DNA from: Pseudonocardia sp. MH-G8
GTDB lineage: Bacteria > Actinomycetota > Actinomycetes > Mycobacteriales > Pseudonocardiaceae
Assembly: GCF_002262885.1 (NCBI RefSeq)
Contig: NZ_NKYF01000006.1
Location: forward strand, 124,001-188,000
Length of the DNA: 64,000 bases
Reading direction: 5' to 3'
The notes under the pieces are model-generated. The model saw only the letters and a program-made list of their open reading frames with translations, had not been told where the DNA came from and made no database searches. Below, piece by piece: positions 6,452 through 14,701 of the stretch (position 1 is its first letter; every line of letters begins with the position of its first letter). The position numbers were made by a program, and so were the translations under genes.

Positions 6452-7963
6452 ATGGACACCATCGACGTCCTCGTCGTCGGCGCCGGCCCCGTCGGGCTGG
6501 CCCTGGCAGGCGAGCTGCGGCGGTTCGGCGTCGAGTGCGAGGTGCTCGAGGCCAGGCCGGAGCGGGAGCCGGGCTCGCGGGCGCTGACGCTGCACTCCAG
6601 GACGCTGGAGCTGCTCAACCTGCGTGGCATGAGCGGGGACCTCGTCGCGCGAGGGCGGATGGTCGGCGAGATCGCCCTGGTCACCGGGTCGGGTCGGGCC
6701 ATGCACCTACGCCTGGACGAGCTCGACTCACCGTTCCCGTTCGTGCTGGTCCTGCCGCAGGCCGAGACCGAGGAGATCCTCGAACGCCGGCTGCGCGAGC
6801 TGGGCGGGGCGCCGAGACGCGGCGAGCGGCTGACCGCGGTGGAGCCCGGGCCGGACCACGTGGTGGCCACCACCGTCGGACGCCGGGTACGGGCGCGCTG
6901 GCTTGTCGCCGCTGACGGGGCCCACAGCACGGTGCGCGACCTCCTGCGGGCTCCGGTGCGGGGCGCCCGCGAAGCCTGGACCTACTACGGCGCTGACGTC
7001 TCCCTCGACGGGGTGGCCCCCGATCTCCAGCTCATCTGGTCGGCGCACGGCTTCGGCGTGCTCGTCCCCTTCCGCGACGGGACGTTCCGGGTGGCGGTGA
7101 CCGCGCCGGCGACCTCGGGGCAGGCGTCCGAACCCACCCTCGCCGACATCCAGCGCCAGGTCGACCGCGTCTTTCCCCGCCGACTGCTCCTGCGCGACCC
7201 GACCTGGCTGACCGTGCTGCGCAGCGGGCACCGCCAGTTGCTGGACTACCGCCACGGCCGTGTGCTGTTCGCGGGCGACGCCGCGCACACCCACAACCCG
7301 GCCGGCGGACAGGGGATGAACATCGGCCTGCACGACGCGTTCAACCTCGGCTGGAAGCTCGCCGCGGTCGTCACCGGCGACGCCCATGAGCGACTGCTGG
7401 ACACCTACCACCGCGAACGCCACCCGGCCGCGGCCCGGGTCCTCGCCCAGACCCAGCGGTCGATGCAGCTCGCGCACCTGCGTTCCCCGCTGTCTCGAGT
7501 GCTGCGCGACCAGATGATCCATCACCTCCCTGCGGCGCTGCGTCGCCGGCTGCTGGAGCAGGTCGCGGGACTCGACGTCGACTACGCCCCGCCGGGCTCT
7601 CGATCACGGCGCCGCGGCGCGACCCTTCCGGCCGGAGCGCGGGTCCCCGACATCCCCCTCCTGACCGGGGACGGCCTCCCGACATCCCTGCACTCGATCC
7701 TCGGCGCCGGCGGGGACACGGAGCTCCGCATCACCGGCGCCGACCTGACGGTCCGCTGCGGCGACCGCGCGCGGACGTTCCTCGACCACCGCCGGGCGGC
7801 TCGGCAACGGCTCGGCCTGTCCGACGGGATGCCGCTGTGGATCCGCCCCGACGGGCACGTCCGCGGGCCGGCGCGGCCGTCACGGCCTGAACCTCGGGTC
7901 AGCCCACTCCCTGGACGGGCGGTGGGTGAGCAACGCCCACACGCCGGGGGAAACCGTGTGTGA
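6452..7963 (+). CDS. FAD-dependent aromatic monooxygenase (PheA/TfdB / Rox-like)
   Basis: 503 residues from the ATG at 6452, which has GGAGGAG 6 bp upstream; a GTG at 6437 would overlap that site. It has the N-terminal FAD-binding GxGxxG (VVGAGPVGLALAGELRRFGV), a middle DG motif (LVAADGAHSTVRDLL), and GDAAHTHNPAGGQGMNIGLHD, the second FAD motif of group A flavoprotein hydroxylases. A short thioredoxin-like tail ends near LWIRPDGHV. The last ~30 residues after that motif are Arg/Pro-rich and unlike the family, so a late frameshift is possible. The role is probably NAD(P)H-dependent hydroxylation of an aromatic compound or antibiotic. Confidence 0.88.
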   Translation: MDTIDVLVVGAGPVGLALAGELRRFGVECEVLEARPEREPGSRALTLHSRTLELLNLRGMSGDLVARGRMVGEIALVTGSGRAMHLRLDELDSPFPFVLVLPQAETEEILERRLRELGGAPRRGERLTAVEPGPDHVVATTVGRRVRARWLVAADGAHSTVRDLLRAPVRGAREAWTYYGADVSLDGVAPDLQLIWSAHGFGVLVPFRDGTFRVAVTAPATSGQASEPTLADIQRQVDRVFPRRLLLRDPTWLTVLRSGHRQLLDYRHGRVLFAGDAAHTHNPAGGQGMNIGLHDAFNLGWKLAAVVTGDAHERLLDTYHRERHPAAARVLAQTQRSMQLAHLRSPLSRVLRDQMIHHLPAALRRRLLEQVAGLDVDYAPPGSRSRRRGATLPAGARVPDIPLLTGDGLPTSLHSILGAGGDTELRITGADLTVRCGDRARTFLDHRRAARQRLGLSDGMPLWIRPDGHVRGPARPSRPEPRVSPLPGRAVGEQRPHAGGNRV

Positions 7964-8029
7964 GGTCGACGCCGTCTACAGCTCTCCGCGAGAGCCGCTC
8001 CGCCTGCCACCTCAGTACCGTGGCTCCGC

Positions 8030-8926
8030 GTGACCGATACCGAGATCGAGATCACCGCAGACCTGGTCCGCGACCTGCTGCAGGAGCAACACCCGGACCT
8101 CGCAGGGCTGGCCGTCCGTGAGGTGGCGGGCGGCTGGGGCAACCAGATGTGGCGACTCGGTGACGAGTTGGCCGTGCGCATGCAGCGCATGGACCCCACC
8201 CCGGAGCTCCAGCTCAAGGAGCGGCGGTGGCTACCCGTGCTGGCCCCGCGCCTGCCGCTCCCGGTGCCGACCCCGGTGCGGTTCGGCGCACCGTCCGACC
8301 GCTTCCCCAAGCACTGGACCGTGATGACGTGGGTGCCCGGCCGGCCGCTGGACCACGGCTCGATCAGCCGCGGCGCCCACGCGGCCGACACCCTGGCGGG
8401 CTTCCTCCGGGCGCTCCACGTGGAGGCGCCCGCCGACGCGCCGATCGCCACGGACCGCGGCGCGCATCCCCGGGACTGCACGAACGGCTTCGAGCACTTC
8501 TTCCGCGCTGTCGCCCCCGACGACATCGCTGCCGATGTCCGGTCCGTCTGGGACGACGCCGTTGCCGCCGGCGTGTGGGAGGGCCCGCCGGTGTGGGTGC
8601 ACGGCGACCTTCATCCCGCGAACGTCGTCGTCTCGGACGGAACGCTCGCGGGCATCGTCGACTTCGGCGACATGTTCGCCGGCGACCCGGCGTGGGACCT
8701 CGCCGCCGCATGGGTGCTGCTACCTGCGGGCACGGCCTCCCGGTTCTTCGACGCGTACGCGTATGCGGACGAGGCGGCGATCCGGCGCGCCCGCGGGCTG
8801 GCGGCCCTCAAGAGCCTCTTCCTGATGCTCATGGGCCAGAACGGGGATCGAGGCCTTCCCGGCGGCAAGCCGAACTGGGGACCGGTGGGCCGGGCGGCAC
8901 TCGACCGCGTCCTGAAGGGCGTGTGA
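8030..8926 (+). CDS. Aminoglycoside phosphotransferase-family kinase
   Basis: A 298-residue APH/choline-kinase-fold protein with the Brenner motif VWVHGDLHPANVVV (catalytic Asp, then Asn) near residue 190. DFGDMFAGDPAWDLAAAW near 211 supplies the metal-binding Asp and the usual WDLA follow-up. The N-lobe has a clear beta-rich ATP region (AGGWGNQMWRLGDELAVRM). GTG start at 8030. Such genes phosphorylate small molecules. Nothing nearby fixes the substrate, and true aminoglycoside resistance should not be assumed. Confidence 0.88.
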   Translation: MTDTEIEITADLVRDLLQEQHPDLAGLAVREVAGGWGNQMWRLGDELAVRMQRMDPTPELQLKERRWLPVLAPRLPLPVPTPVRFGAPSDRFPKHWTVMTWVPGRPLDHGSISRGAHAADTLAGFLRALHVEAPADAPIATDRGAHPRDCTNGFEHFFRAVAPDDIAADVRSVWDDAVAAGVWEGPPVWVHGDLHPANVVVSDGTLAGIVDFGDMFAGDPAWDLAAAWVLLPAGTASRFFDAYAYADEAAIRRARGLAALKSLFLMLMGQNGDRGLPGGKPNWGPVGRAALDRVLKGV

Positions 8927-8938
8927 CGAGACCCAACT

Positions 8939-8956
8939 CTTGACCTACAGGTCAAG
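8939..8956. promoter_or_regulatory. TetR operator 1, CTTGACCTACAGGTCAAG
   Basis: A perfect inverted repeat of 8-bp arms around AC, 19 bp before the TetR gene at 8975. A near-identical site lies at 9593-9610 before the next gene, so the repressor probably controls itself and that gene. Confidence 0.75.
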
Positions 8957-8974
8957 AATGGGCATGCTCGTCCC

Positions 8975-9553
8975 GTGGGCCGCCCCAAGGAGTTCGACCC
9001 GGACCGCGCCGTCGCGGAGGCGATGGACGTCTTCTGGGCGCAGGGGTACGGCGCCACCTCGCCACAGCAGTTGGCCGACAAGCTGCACATCGGCAAGGGC
9101 AGTCTCTACAACGCCTTCGGGGGCAAACGCCAGCTGTTCGACCTCGCCCTGCGCCACTACCTCGATCTTCGCGTCGAGGGCCTCACGTACTGGCTGGAAG
9201 GAACCGGGCCGGCCAAGGACCGACTCCGCGAGGCCCTGCTGTTCTTCGTGAAGGGCGACCTCGACAACCCCGATCGCCGCGGATGCCTGGCGACCAACAG
9301 TGCCGTCGAGTTCGGCCGCCTGGACGAGGCCGTGGCCACACAGGTCCGCGCCTTGTTTGATCGAGCGGAGAGCGTCTTCGAATCGCTCGTCGCCCGAGGT
9401 CAGCGCGAGGGCGACATCCGCAGCGACGTCGACGCGAAGGCGCTGGCGAGCATGCTGCTCAACGCCACCACCGGGCTCCACGTCCTGTCGCGCCTCGAAC
9501 CCGGACCCGACCGCCTGACCCGCGTCGTCGACGCGACGCTCGCACTGCTCTGA
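8975..9553 (+). CDS. TetR-family regulator
   Basis: 192 residues with an AcrR-type helix-turn-helix (MGRPKEFDPDRAVAEAMDVF, TSPQQLADKLHIGKGSLYNAFGGKRQLF) and a TetR_C domain containing DRRGCLATNSAVE, a segment common in TetR proteins that sense small reactive or hydrophobic compounds. GTG start at 8975. Matching operators sit before this gene and before the metallo-hydrolase that follows. This suggests one unit induced by a compound the hydrolase removes (inference). Confidence 0.9.
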   Translation: MGRPKEFDPDRAVAEAMDVFWAQGYGATSPQQLADKLHIGKGSLYNAFGGKRQLFDLALRHYLDLRVEGLTYWLEGTGPAKDRLREALLFFVKGDLDNPDRRGCLATNSAVEFGRLDEAVATQVRALFDRAESVFESLVARGQREGDIRSDVDAKALASMLLNATTGLHVLSRLEPGPDRLTRVVDATLALL

Positions 9554-9592
9554 CACGGCAGTTCACCGCACGCCTTTCCGCCTGCCCATGTT

Positions 9593-9610
9593 TTGTACCT
9601 GTAGGTCAAG
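9593..9610. promoter_or_regulatory. TetR operator 2, TTGTACCTGTAGGTCAAG
   Basis: It differs from the operator at 8939-8956 mainly at one position in the left arm (TTGTACCT for TTGACCT) and in the centre. It lies 41 bp upstream of the hydrolase start at 9651, consistent with co-regulation by the TetR protein encoded just before it. Confidence 0.65.
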
Positions 9611-9650
9611 AACCCTTTTCGCTCACATCACCACCACGAGGAGAAGCGCC

Positions 9651-10514
9651 GTGAGCACCACCCTGACCCTGAGCACCTTCGACGCACCGGCCCGGCCGCT
9701 GAACATCCCGCTGCCCATCGACCCGCCCGAGGGCGGCTGGACCTGGCCGCCGACGTCGGTGACGCTGATCGCGGGCGAGAACGACGCCGTCCTGATCGAC
9801 ACGCTGCCCACCGTCGAGGACTCCGCCGACCTGGCCGACTGGATCGAGGCGAGCGGCAAGCGGCTCACGCACATCTTCATCACGCACGGCCACATCGGCC
9901 ACTACCTCGGCACCGCTCCACTCAAGGCGAGGTTCCCCGGCGTCACGGTCGTCTCGACCGCTGCCACCGCCGGCTTCATCGCCGAGGAGCAGAGGACCAA
10001 GCGCGACACCACGGCCTACTCCGCGATCTTCGCCGACGACGTCGTCGAGGAGGTCGTCCTCCCCGAGGCGCTGCCCGCCGACGGCCGCTTCGACCTCGAG
10101 GGCCACGAGATCATCGGCATCCCGGCCGGCCAGTCCGACCTGAGCGAGTCCTCCTACGCCTGGGTGCCCGCACTGTCCGCCGTCGTCGTCGGCGACATCG
10201 CCTACAACGACGTGCACGCCGCCCTGATCGAGACCACCACACCCGAGTCCCGCAAGAGCTGGATCGCCACCCTGAAGGAGGTCCAGAGCCGAAACCCCCA
10301 GGTCGTCGTCGCGTCCCACCGCAAGGCCGACGCCGTCAACGACGCGAGCCCGCTTGCCAAGACCATCGAGTACGTCGAGCTCGGCGACAAGCTGCTGAGC
10401 GCCGACCCGCGCCCGAGCCTGGCGGAGTTCGTCGCCCGGATGGTCGAGGCCAACCCGACCTACGCCAATGTCACGACGCCGATCTACGGCGGCGCCGTCC
10501 AAGGCCTCCGGTGA
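9651..10514 (+). CDS. Metallo-beta-lactamase-fold hydrolase with altered metal motif
   Basis: 287 residues from the GTG at 9651, placed by GAGGAGAAG 7 bp upstream. The fold is seen in LIAGENDAVLIDTLPTVED, the metal loop FITHGHIGHYLG, the glycine-rich GDIAYNDVHAAL and a late VVASHRKAD. The canonical loop is HxHxDH; here it is H-G-H-I-G-H, with Gly replacing the Asp that normally binds the second zinc. The protein may hold a single metal or use another ligand. It is probably a detoxifying hydrolase under the preceding TetR; substrate unknown. Confidence 0.85.
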   Translation: MSTTLTLSTFDAPARPLNIPLPIDPPEGGWTWPPTSVTLIAGENDAVLIDTLPTVEDSADLADWIEASGKRLTHIFITHGHIGHYLGTAPLKARFPGVTVVSTAATAGFIAEEQRTKRDTTAYSAIFADDVVEEVVLPEALPADGRFDLEGHEIIGIPAGQSDLSESSYAWVPALSAVVVGDIAYNDVHAALIETTTPESRKSWIATLKEVQSRNPQVVVASHRKADAVNDASPLAKTIEYVELGDKLLSADPRPSLAEFVARMVEANPTYANVTTPIYGGAVQGLR

Positions 10515-10604
10515 CACCACGGCCGGGTCGCATCGATCAAGGGCGCCCCGTGCCATCCGACCAGGGCGTCGCGACTGCACGGACCGTCGCCGAAAGGGCC
10601 CTGC

Positions 10605-11006
10605 TCATCTCCCGGCCGGATCGTCGGGACGATTCTCGGACCGCTCGGCCCGCAGCCGGGCCTCCGCGCGCTGCGCCTCGGCCCGGATGTTGCGCTCGCG
10701 GCGCAGCCACTCCGGCTGCTCCTCCTTCAACGCCGCGATCTGAGCGGTGGTCAGCGGCTCGGTGATCTCGGCACGGGCCAGCCCGGAGATCGACACTCCC
10801 AGTCGGTCCGCGACGACCTGGCGGGGATGCGGGCCGTTGCGGCGCAGCTCGCGCAACCACTCGGGCGGATCGGCCTGCAGGGCGTCGAGCTCGTCGCGCG
10901 AGACCACCCCGGCCCGGAACTCGTCGGGCGTCGCGTCGGGGTGCACGCCGAGCTTCTTCGCCGCCGTCGCGGGCTTCATCGTCTGGATCGACCTCTGCCG
11001 CGTCAT
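10605..11006 (-). CDS. DUF5997 family protein
   Basis: 133 residues from the ATG at 11006 (TRQRSIQTMKPATAAKKLGV), the usual start of this actinobacterial family. Other conserved stretches are DELDALQADPPEWLRELRR, RQVVADRLGVSISGLARAEI and LTTAQIAALKEEQPEWL. The middle part looks like a degenerate helix-turn-helix. The last 25 residues are a charged Arg/Glu helix. The gene is divergent from the LysR-like gene at 11050, a pairing seen repeatedly in actinobacteria. Function unknown; DNA binding is possible. Confidence 0.85.
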   Translation of the reverse strand: MTRQRSIQTMKPATAAKKLGVHPDATPDEFRAGVVSRDELDALQADPPEWLRELRRNGPHPRQVVADRLGVSISGLARAEITEPLTTAQIAALKEEQPEWLRRERNIRAEAQRAEARLRAERSENRPDDPAGR

Positions 11007-11049
11007 ACGCCCAGGATATCGGGGCCGGAGCAACCGATAGCCTGGGCCG

Positions 11050-11757
11050 GTGACCGAGCCGGGCGACACCACAGCCTTCAGGCTCGGCTACGTTCCAGGC
11101 GTCACGCCGGGCAAGTGGGCGCGCATCTGGGCCGAGCGCCGTCCCCACGTCGCCCTGGAGCTCGTCATGGCGACCACGGACGAGGCGCTGGAGCTGATCC
11201 GGACCGGCGCCGTGGACGCGGCCGTGCTCCGGCTGCCGATCGACCGGACCGGGCTCCACACGATCCCGCTCTACACCGAGACCACCGTGGCCGTCGTCCC
11301 GAAGGAACACGTGGTCGCCGCGACCGAGGAGGCCACGGTCGCGGACCTGGCCGACGAGATCGTCTTCCGCCCGCTGGACGACACACTCGTCTGGCCCGGT
11401 GACCGGCCGGGACGGTCCGCGGCGATCACCCCCGCGACGACGGCTGCGGCGATCGAGCTCGTCGCCGCGGGCGTCGGGCTGCTGGTCGTCCCCCAGTCGC
11501 TGGCCCGCCTCCACCACCGTCGGGACCTCGTCCACCGACCGCTGACCGACGCGCCCGGGTCGGGCGTCGCTCTCGCCTGGCCGAAGGCGGAGAACACCGA
11601 CCTGATGGAAGAGTTCATCGGGATCGTCCGCGGCCGCACGGTCAACAGCTCACGCACCCCCCGCCGGGACGCAACCCCAGCACCGGGCAGACCCGCCCCC
11701 ACGAAGAAGGGCGCCGCGCGGCGCCCTTCCGGCCGGCGCGGTACCCACCGACGGTGA
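11050..11757 (+). CDS. LysR-type substrate-binding domain protein lacking a DNA-binding domain
   Basis: 235 residues. The product begins directly in the periplasmic-binding-like effector domain (FRLGYVPGVTPGKWARIWAE, AVLRLPIDRTGLHTIPLYTE, AVVPKEHVVAA, VAAGVGLLVVPQSLARLHHR). No N-terminal helix-turn-helix is encoded, and none is left upstream. The C-terminal ~35 residues are basic and are encoded across a perfect 22-bp palindrome. It is divergent from the DUF5997 gene with only 43 bp between starts. A plausible idea is that the DUF5997 protein supplies DNA binding and this protein senses the ligand. Confidence 0.85.
   Translation: MTEPGDTTAFRLGYVPGVTPGKWARIWAERRPHVALELVMATTDEALELIRTGAVDAAVLRLPIDRTGLHTIPLYTETTVAVVPKEHVVAATEEATVADLADEIVFRPLDDTLVWPGDRPGRSAAITPATTAAAIELVAAGVGLLVVPQSLARLHHRRDLVHRPLTDAPGSGVALAWPKAENTDLMEEFIGIVRGRTVNSSRTPRRDATPAPGRPAPTKKGAARRPSGRRGTHRR
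11707..11728. terminator. Perfect 22-bp palindrome inside the 3' end of the LysR-like gene
   Basis: AAGGGCGCCGC followed directly by its complement GCGGCGCCCTT, ending 29 bp before the stop codon. It can form a strong hairpin and may work as a terminator overlapping the coding end. There is no T-run. Confidence 0.5.
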
Positions 11758-11812
11758 GCTCACCCACCGACCCGGCCACGCAGCCGTCGGCGGTGGAATG
11801 TCCTGGTCGGAC

Positions 11813-11887
11813 TGGTGGGCGCGGCAGGGTTCGAACCTGCGACCGCTCGGGTGTAAACCGAGTGCTCTCCCGCTGAGCTACGCGCCC
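11813..11887 (-). tRNA. tRNA-Val (anticodon UAC)
   Basis: Read on the minus strand, the acceptor GGGCGCG pairs with CGCGCCC. It is followed by a D-arm (GCTCAGCGGGAGAGC), the anticodon stem CTCGG/CCGAG with loop TTTACAC (anticodon TAC), a short variable loop, and a T-arm with TTCGAAC. The CCA end is encoded (11813-11815). 75 nt including CCA. Confidence 0.97.
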
Positions 11888-11919
11888 CGCGCGGCCGGAC
11901 GGCGGCCGGCCGCGGCACC

Positions 11920-12387
11920 TTACCCGGCCAGCGCGGCCACCGCCTTCTTCCACTGCTCCTGGTCGCGCGCCTCACCGGGCTGGTTGACCTCGGCGAACCG
12001 GACGACGCCCGTCTTGTCGATCAGGAACGTGCCGCGCAGGGCCATGCCGCGGTCCTGCTGGAACACGCCGTAGGACGCCGCGACGGCGCCGTGCGGCCAG
12101 AAGTCCGACAGCAGCGGGAACCGGTAGCCCTCGGCGTCGGCCCAGGCCTTGAGGGCGAACGGGTGGTCGACGGAGATCGCGAGGATCTGCACGTCGTCGT
12201 TCTGGAAGCTCGCGAGGTCGTCGCGCACGGCGGAGAGCTCGCCCCGGCAGGTGCCGGAGAACGCGAACGGGTAGAAGACCAGCAGGACGTTGCGGTCGCC
12301 GCGGAACGACGACAGCGTGATCTCCTGGTTGTCCTGGTCCTTCACCGTGAAGTCCGGGGCGTCGGTGCCGACCTCGGGTGCAGCCAT
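11920..12387 (-). CDS. ahpE: AhpE-like peroxiredoxin (1-Cys type)
   Basis: 155 residues from the ATG at 12387 (AAPEVGTDAPDFTVKDQDNQ). The peroxidatic motif FYPFAFSGTCRGEL holds the catalytic Cys near residue 48, with the conserved Thr just before it. The later ALRGTFLIDKTGVVRF is the usual peroxiredoxin beta-strand. The pattern PxAFxGxCxGEL matches mycobacterial AhpE, which reduces peroxides and peroxynitrite with mycothiol/mycoredoxin as the electron donor. It lies next to tRNA-Val on the same strand. Confidence 0.9.
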   Translation of the reverse strand: MAAPEVGTDAPDFTVKDQDNQEITLSSFRGDRNVLLVFYPFAFSGTCRGELSAVRDDLASFQNDDVQILAISVDHPFALKAWADAEGYRFPLLSDFWPHGAVAASYGVFQQDRGMALRGTFLIDKTGVVRFAEVNQPGEARDQEQWKKAVAALAG

Positions 12388-12454
12388 GGGTGATCGCCTC
12401 TCCTCGTGCGGTGCCGTCGCGGGAAGCCTAGTCAACCGGCAGGAGGTGGTGGGG

Positions 12455-13984
12455 ATGCGGACCGAGGACTGGTTCCTCGCGGGTAGCGAGCGCGGGAACC
12501 GCGCCTGCCGGCTGCCCGGACGCTGCGACGGGAACCGCGTCGTCGCCCACGTGCACGGGGCGGCGTACTTCGCCCGACTCGTCGAGGAGGTGCGGCAGCT
12601 GGAGCGCGGCGACCACCTCTTCTTCACCGATTGGCGCGGCGACGCCGACGAGCGCCTCTGCGCGGACGGCCCCACGGTCGGTGAGCTGTTCTGCGCCGCC
12701 GCACGCCGCGGTGTGCTGGTGAAGGGGCTGATGTGGCGCTCGCACCGCGACGAGCTGTCCTACAGCGAGGAGCAGAACCGCCAGCTCGGGGACGAGGTGA
12801 GCGCGGCGGGTGGCGAGGTGCTGCTCGACCAGCGGGTGCGCCGCGCCGGGTCGCACCACCAGAAGCTGGTCGTGCTGCGCCGCCCGGGCGCTCCCGAGCG
12901 CGACGTCGCGTTCGCGGGCGGTATCGACCTGTGCCACTCCCGCCGCGACGACGCCGCGCACGCGGGCGATCCGCAGGCGGTGCCGATGGCGCGCGCGTAC
13001 GGTGACCGGCCGCCCTGGCACGACGTGCAGCTCGAGGTGCGCGGGCCGGCGGTCGGGTTGCTCGACGAGGTGTTCCGGGAGCGCTGGGAAGACCCCCATT
13101 CGCTCGACACCCACAACCCGATCGCGTACCTGCGGGACCGGCTGTTCCGGGCCGACCTCGTCGCCGACCCGCTACCCGGACGCCCGCCGGACCCGCCGGC
13201 CGCGGGATCTGCGGCCGTGCAGGTCCTGCGCACCTATCCGGCCATCCGGCCGGGCTACCCCTTCGCCCCGCGCGGCGAGCGGTCGGTGGCCCGCGGGTAC
13301 GCGAAGGTCCTGCGCCGGGCGCAGCGGCTGGTCTACCTCGAGGACCAGTACATGTGGTCGCCCCACATCGCCGAGCTGCTCGCCGACGCCCTGCGCCGCA
13401 GCCCCGGGCTGCACCTGGTCGTGGTCGTGCCCCGCCACCCGGACGTCGACGGCGGGTTCGCGCTCCCGCCCAACCAGGTCGGGCGCCTGCAGGCCATCGA
13501 GGTGTGCCACCGGGCCGCCCCGGACCGGGTCGACGTGTACGACCTGGAGAACCACCAGGGCACGCCGGTGTACGTGCATACCAAGGTCGCCGTCGTCGAC
13601 GACACGTGGGCGTGCGCGGGCAGCGCGAACCTCAACCGGCGCTCCTGGACGCACGACAGCGAGCTGTCGGTCGCCGTCCTCGACGCCGGGTTCGCCCGCG
13701 GCCTGCGCCTGGAGCTGCTGCGCGAGCACCTCGACCGGGAACCGGGCGACGACGCCGACCTCGTCGACCCCGCAGGCGCGGTGCACGCCGTCGAGGCCGC
13801 GGCCACGGCGTTGGACGCCTGGCACGACTCCGGACGGACGGGGCCGCGCCCCGCGGGCCGCTTGCGCCGCCACCGCCCCGAAAGGATGAGCAGGCTCACC
13901 CGGTCGTGGGCGGTGCCGGCGTACCGGGCGCTCTACGACCCGGACGGACGCCCGTGGCGGGACCGGCTCCGGCACCGCTGGTGA
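12455..13984 (+). CDS. Phospholipase D-like protein with two HKD motifs
   Basis: 509 residues from the ATG at 12455, placed by AGGAGGT 8 bp upstream. There are two PLD half-domains: the first HxK is GSHHQKLVV near residue 130, the second YVHTKVAVVDDTWACAGSANL near 375 with the following N-x-R-S. YLEDQYMWSPHI and RERWEDPHS are also typical of bacterial PLD/cardiolipin synthase-like enzymes. No signal peptide or membrane segment is seen. Likely a phosphodiesterase or transphosphatidylase; substrate unknown. Confidence 0.9.
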   Translation: MRTEDWFLAGSERGNRACRLPGRCDGNRVVAHVHGAAYFARLVEEVRQLERGDHLFFTDWRGDADERLCADGPTVGELFCAAARRGVLVKGLMWRSHRDELSYSEEQNRQLGDEVSAAGGEVLLDQRVRRAGSHHQKLVVLRRPGAPERDVAFAGGIDLCHSRRDDAAHAGDPQAVPMARAYGDRPPWHDVQLEVRGPAVGLLDEVFRERWEDPHSLDTHNPIAYLRDRLFRADLVADPLPGRPPDPPAAGSAAVQVLRTYPAIRPGYPFAPRGERSVARGYAKVLRRAQRLVYLEDQYMWSPHIAELLADALRRSPGLHLVVVVPRHPDVDGGFALPPNQVGRLQAIEVCHRAAPDRVDVYDLENHQGTPVYVHTKVAVVDDTWACAGSANLNRRSWTHDSELSVAVLDAGFARGLRLELLREHLDREPGDDADLVDPAGAVHAVEAAATALDAWHDSGRTGPRPAGRLRRHRPERMSRLTRSWAVPAYRALYDPDGRPWRDRLRHRW

Positions 13985-14016
13985 CGACCGCCCGAGCCGT
14001 AGAGCGCACCGACCTC

Positions 14017-14105
14017 CAACGCTTCGACGTTCAGCGCTTTGACGTTCAGCGCTTTGTCGTTCGAGCCTCGTCGTTCGGCGCCTCGACCTTCAGCGCTTCG
14101 ACTTG
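14017..14105. repeat. Degenerate 15-bp tandem repeat at the 3' end of the DUF3052 gene
   Basis: On the minus strand six units follow the pattern AACGTCGAAGCGCTG, with 14- and 15-nt versions. The array starts within the last codons of the DUF3052 gene (SAKSKR, stop at 14090) and runs into the gap. Two adjacent units are identical apart from one or two bases. Confidence 0.7.
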
Positions 14106-14524
14106 GCGGACTTCGGCGACACCAGCCGCGCCCCGACCCAGCTCTCGCTGACCGTGACGTTCGACGTCTGCGAGAGCCCTGCCGTCGGCGCTGCCTCGGC
14201 GATCTCGCTCGGCTCGACGTGCCCGGGACGACCGGTCTTGGGTGTCAGGACCCAGATCACGCCGTTGTCGGCGAGCGGCCCGATCGCGTTGATCAGGGCG
14301 TCGACCAGGTCGCCGTCCCCGTCCCGCCACCACATCAGGACGAGATCCACCACCTCGACGGCGTCCTCGTCGAGAAGCTCGTCCCCGGCTCTCTCCTCGA
14401 CGGCATCACGCACCGCCTCGTCGACATCGGTGTCCCAACCGAGTTCCTGGACGACCATTCCCGGCTCGACGCCGAGCTTGCCCGCGATGTCGGACGAACG
14501 TCCGGCATCATCCGCGGCGACCAC
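14090..14524 (-). CDS. DUF3052 family protein
   Basis: 144 residues with the family hallmarks KLGVEPGMVVQELGWDTDVD, AVEVVDLVLMWWRDGDGDLV, GVIWVLTPKTGRPGHVEPSE and IAEAAPTAGLSQTSN. It is a small acidic cytoplasmic protein conserved across actinobacteria, often beside aceE as here (divergent, starts 178 bp apart). Function unknown. GTG start at 14524. Its last codons lie in a tandem-repeat array. Confidence 0.92.
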   Translation of the reverse strand: MVAADDAGRSSDIAGKLGVEPGMVVQELGWDTDVDEAVRDAVEERAGDELLDEDAVEVVDLVLMWWRDGDGDLVDALINAIGPLADNGVIWVLTPKTGRPGHVEPSEIAEAAPTAGLSQTSNVTVSESWVGARLVSPKSAKSKR

Positions 14525-14701
14525 GCGTGTACCCCTTTGCCTCGTATCCTGGTGCGACCGGGCCTGCCTGGTGCAGGTCCGGCCCGTCGGTTGCGGAATC
14601 CGAACACGACGACTGTCCGGCGCGCAACCACTCGTTACGAGATCGAGCGCCGAGGGGCACGATAGGGGACGACAGCAGCGTCCACCGACTCAGCACGAGC
14701 C

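Noticed and set aside
7860..8029. Separate gene after the FAD monooxygenase (frame with GLNLGSAHSLDGRWVSNAHT)
   Set aside because: A short open stretch in a third frame with no start or ribosome site. It may reflect a late frameshift in the monooxygenase, but this cannot be shown here.
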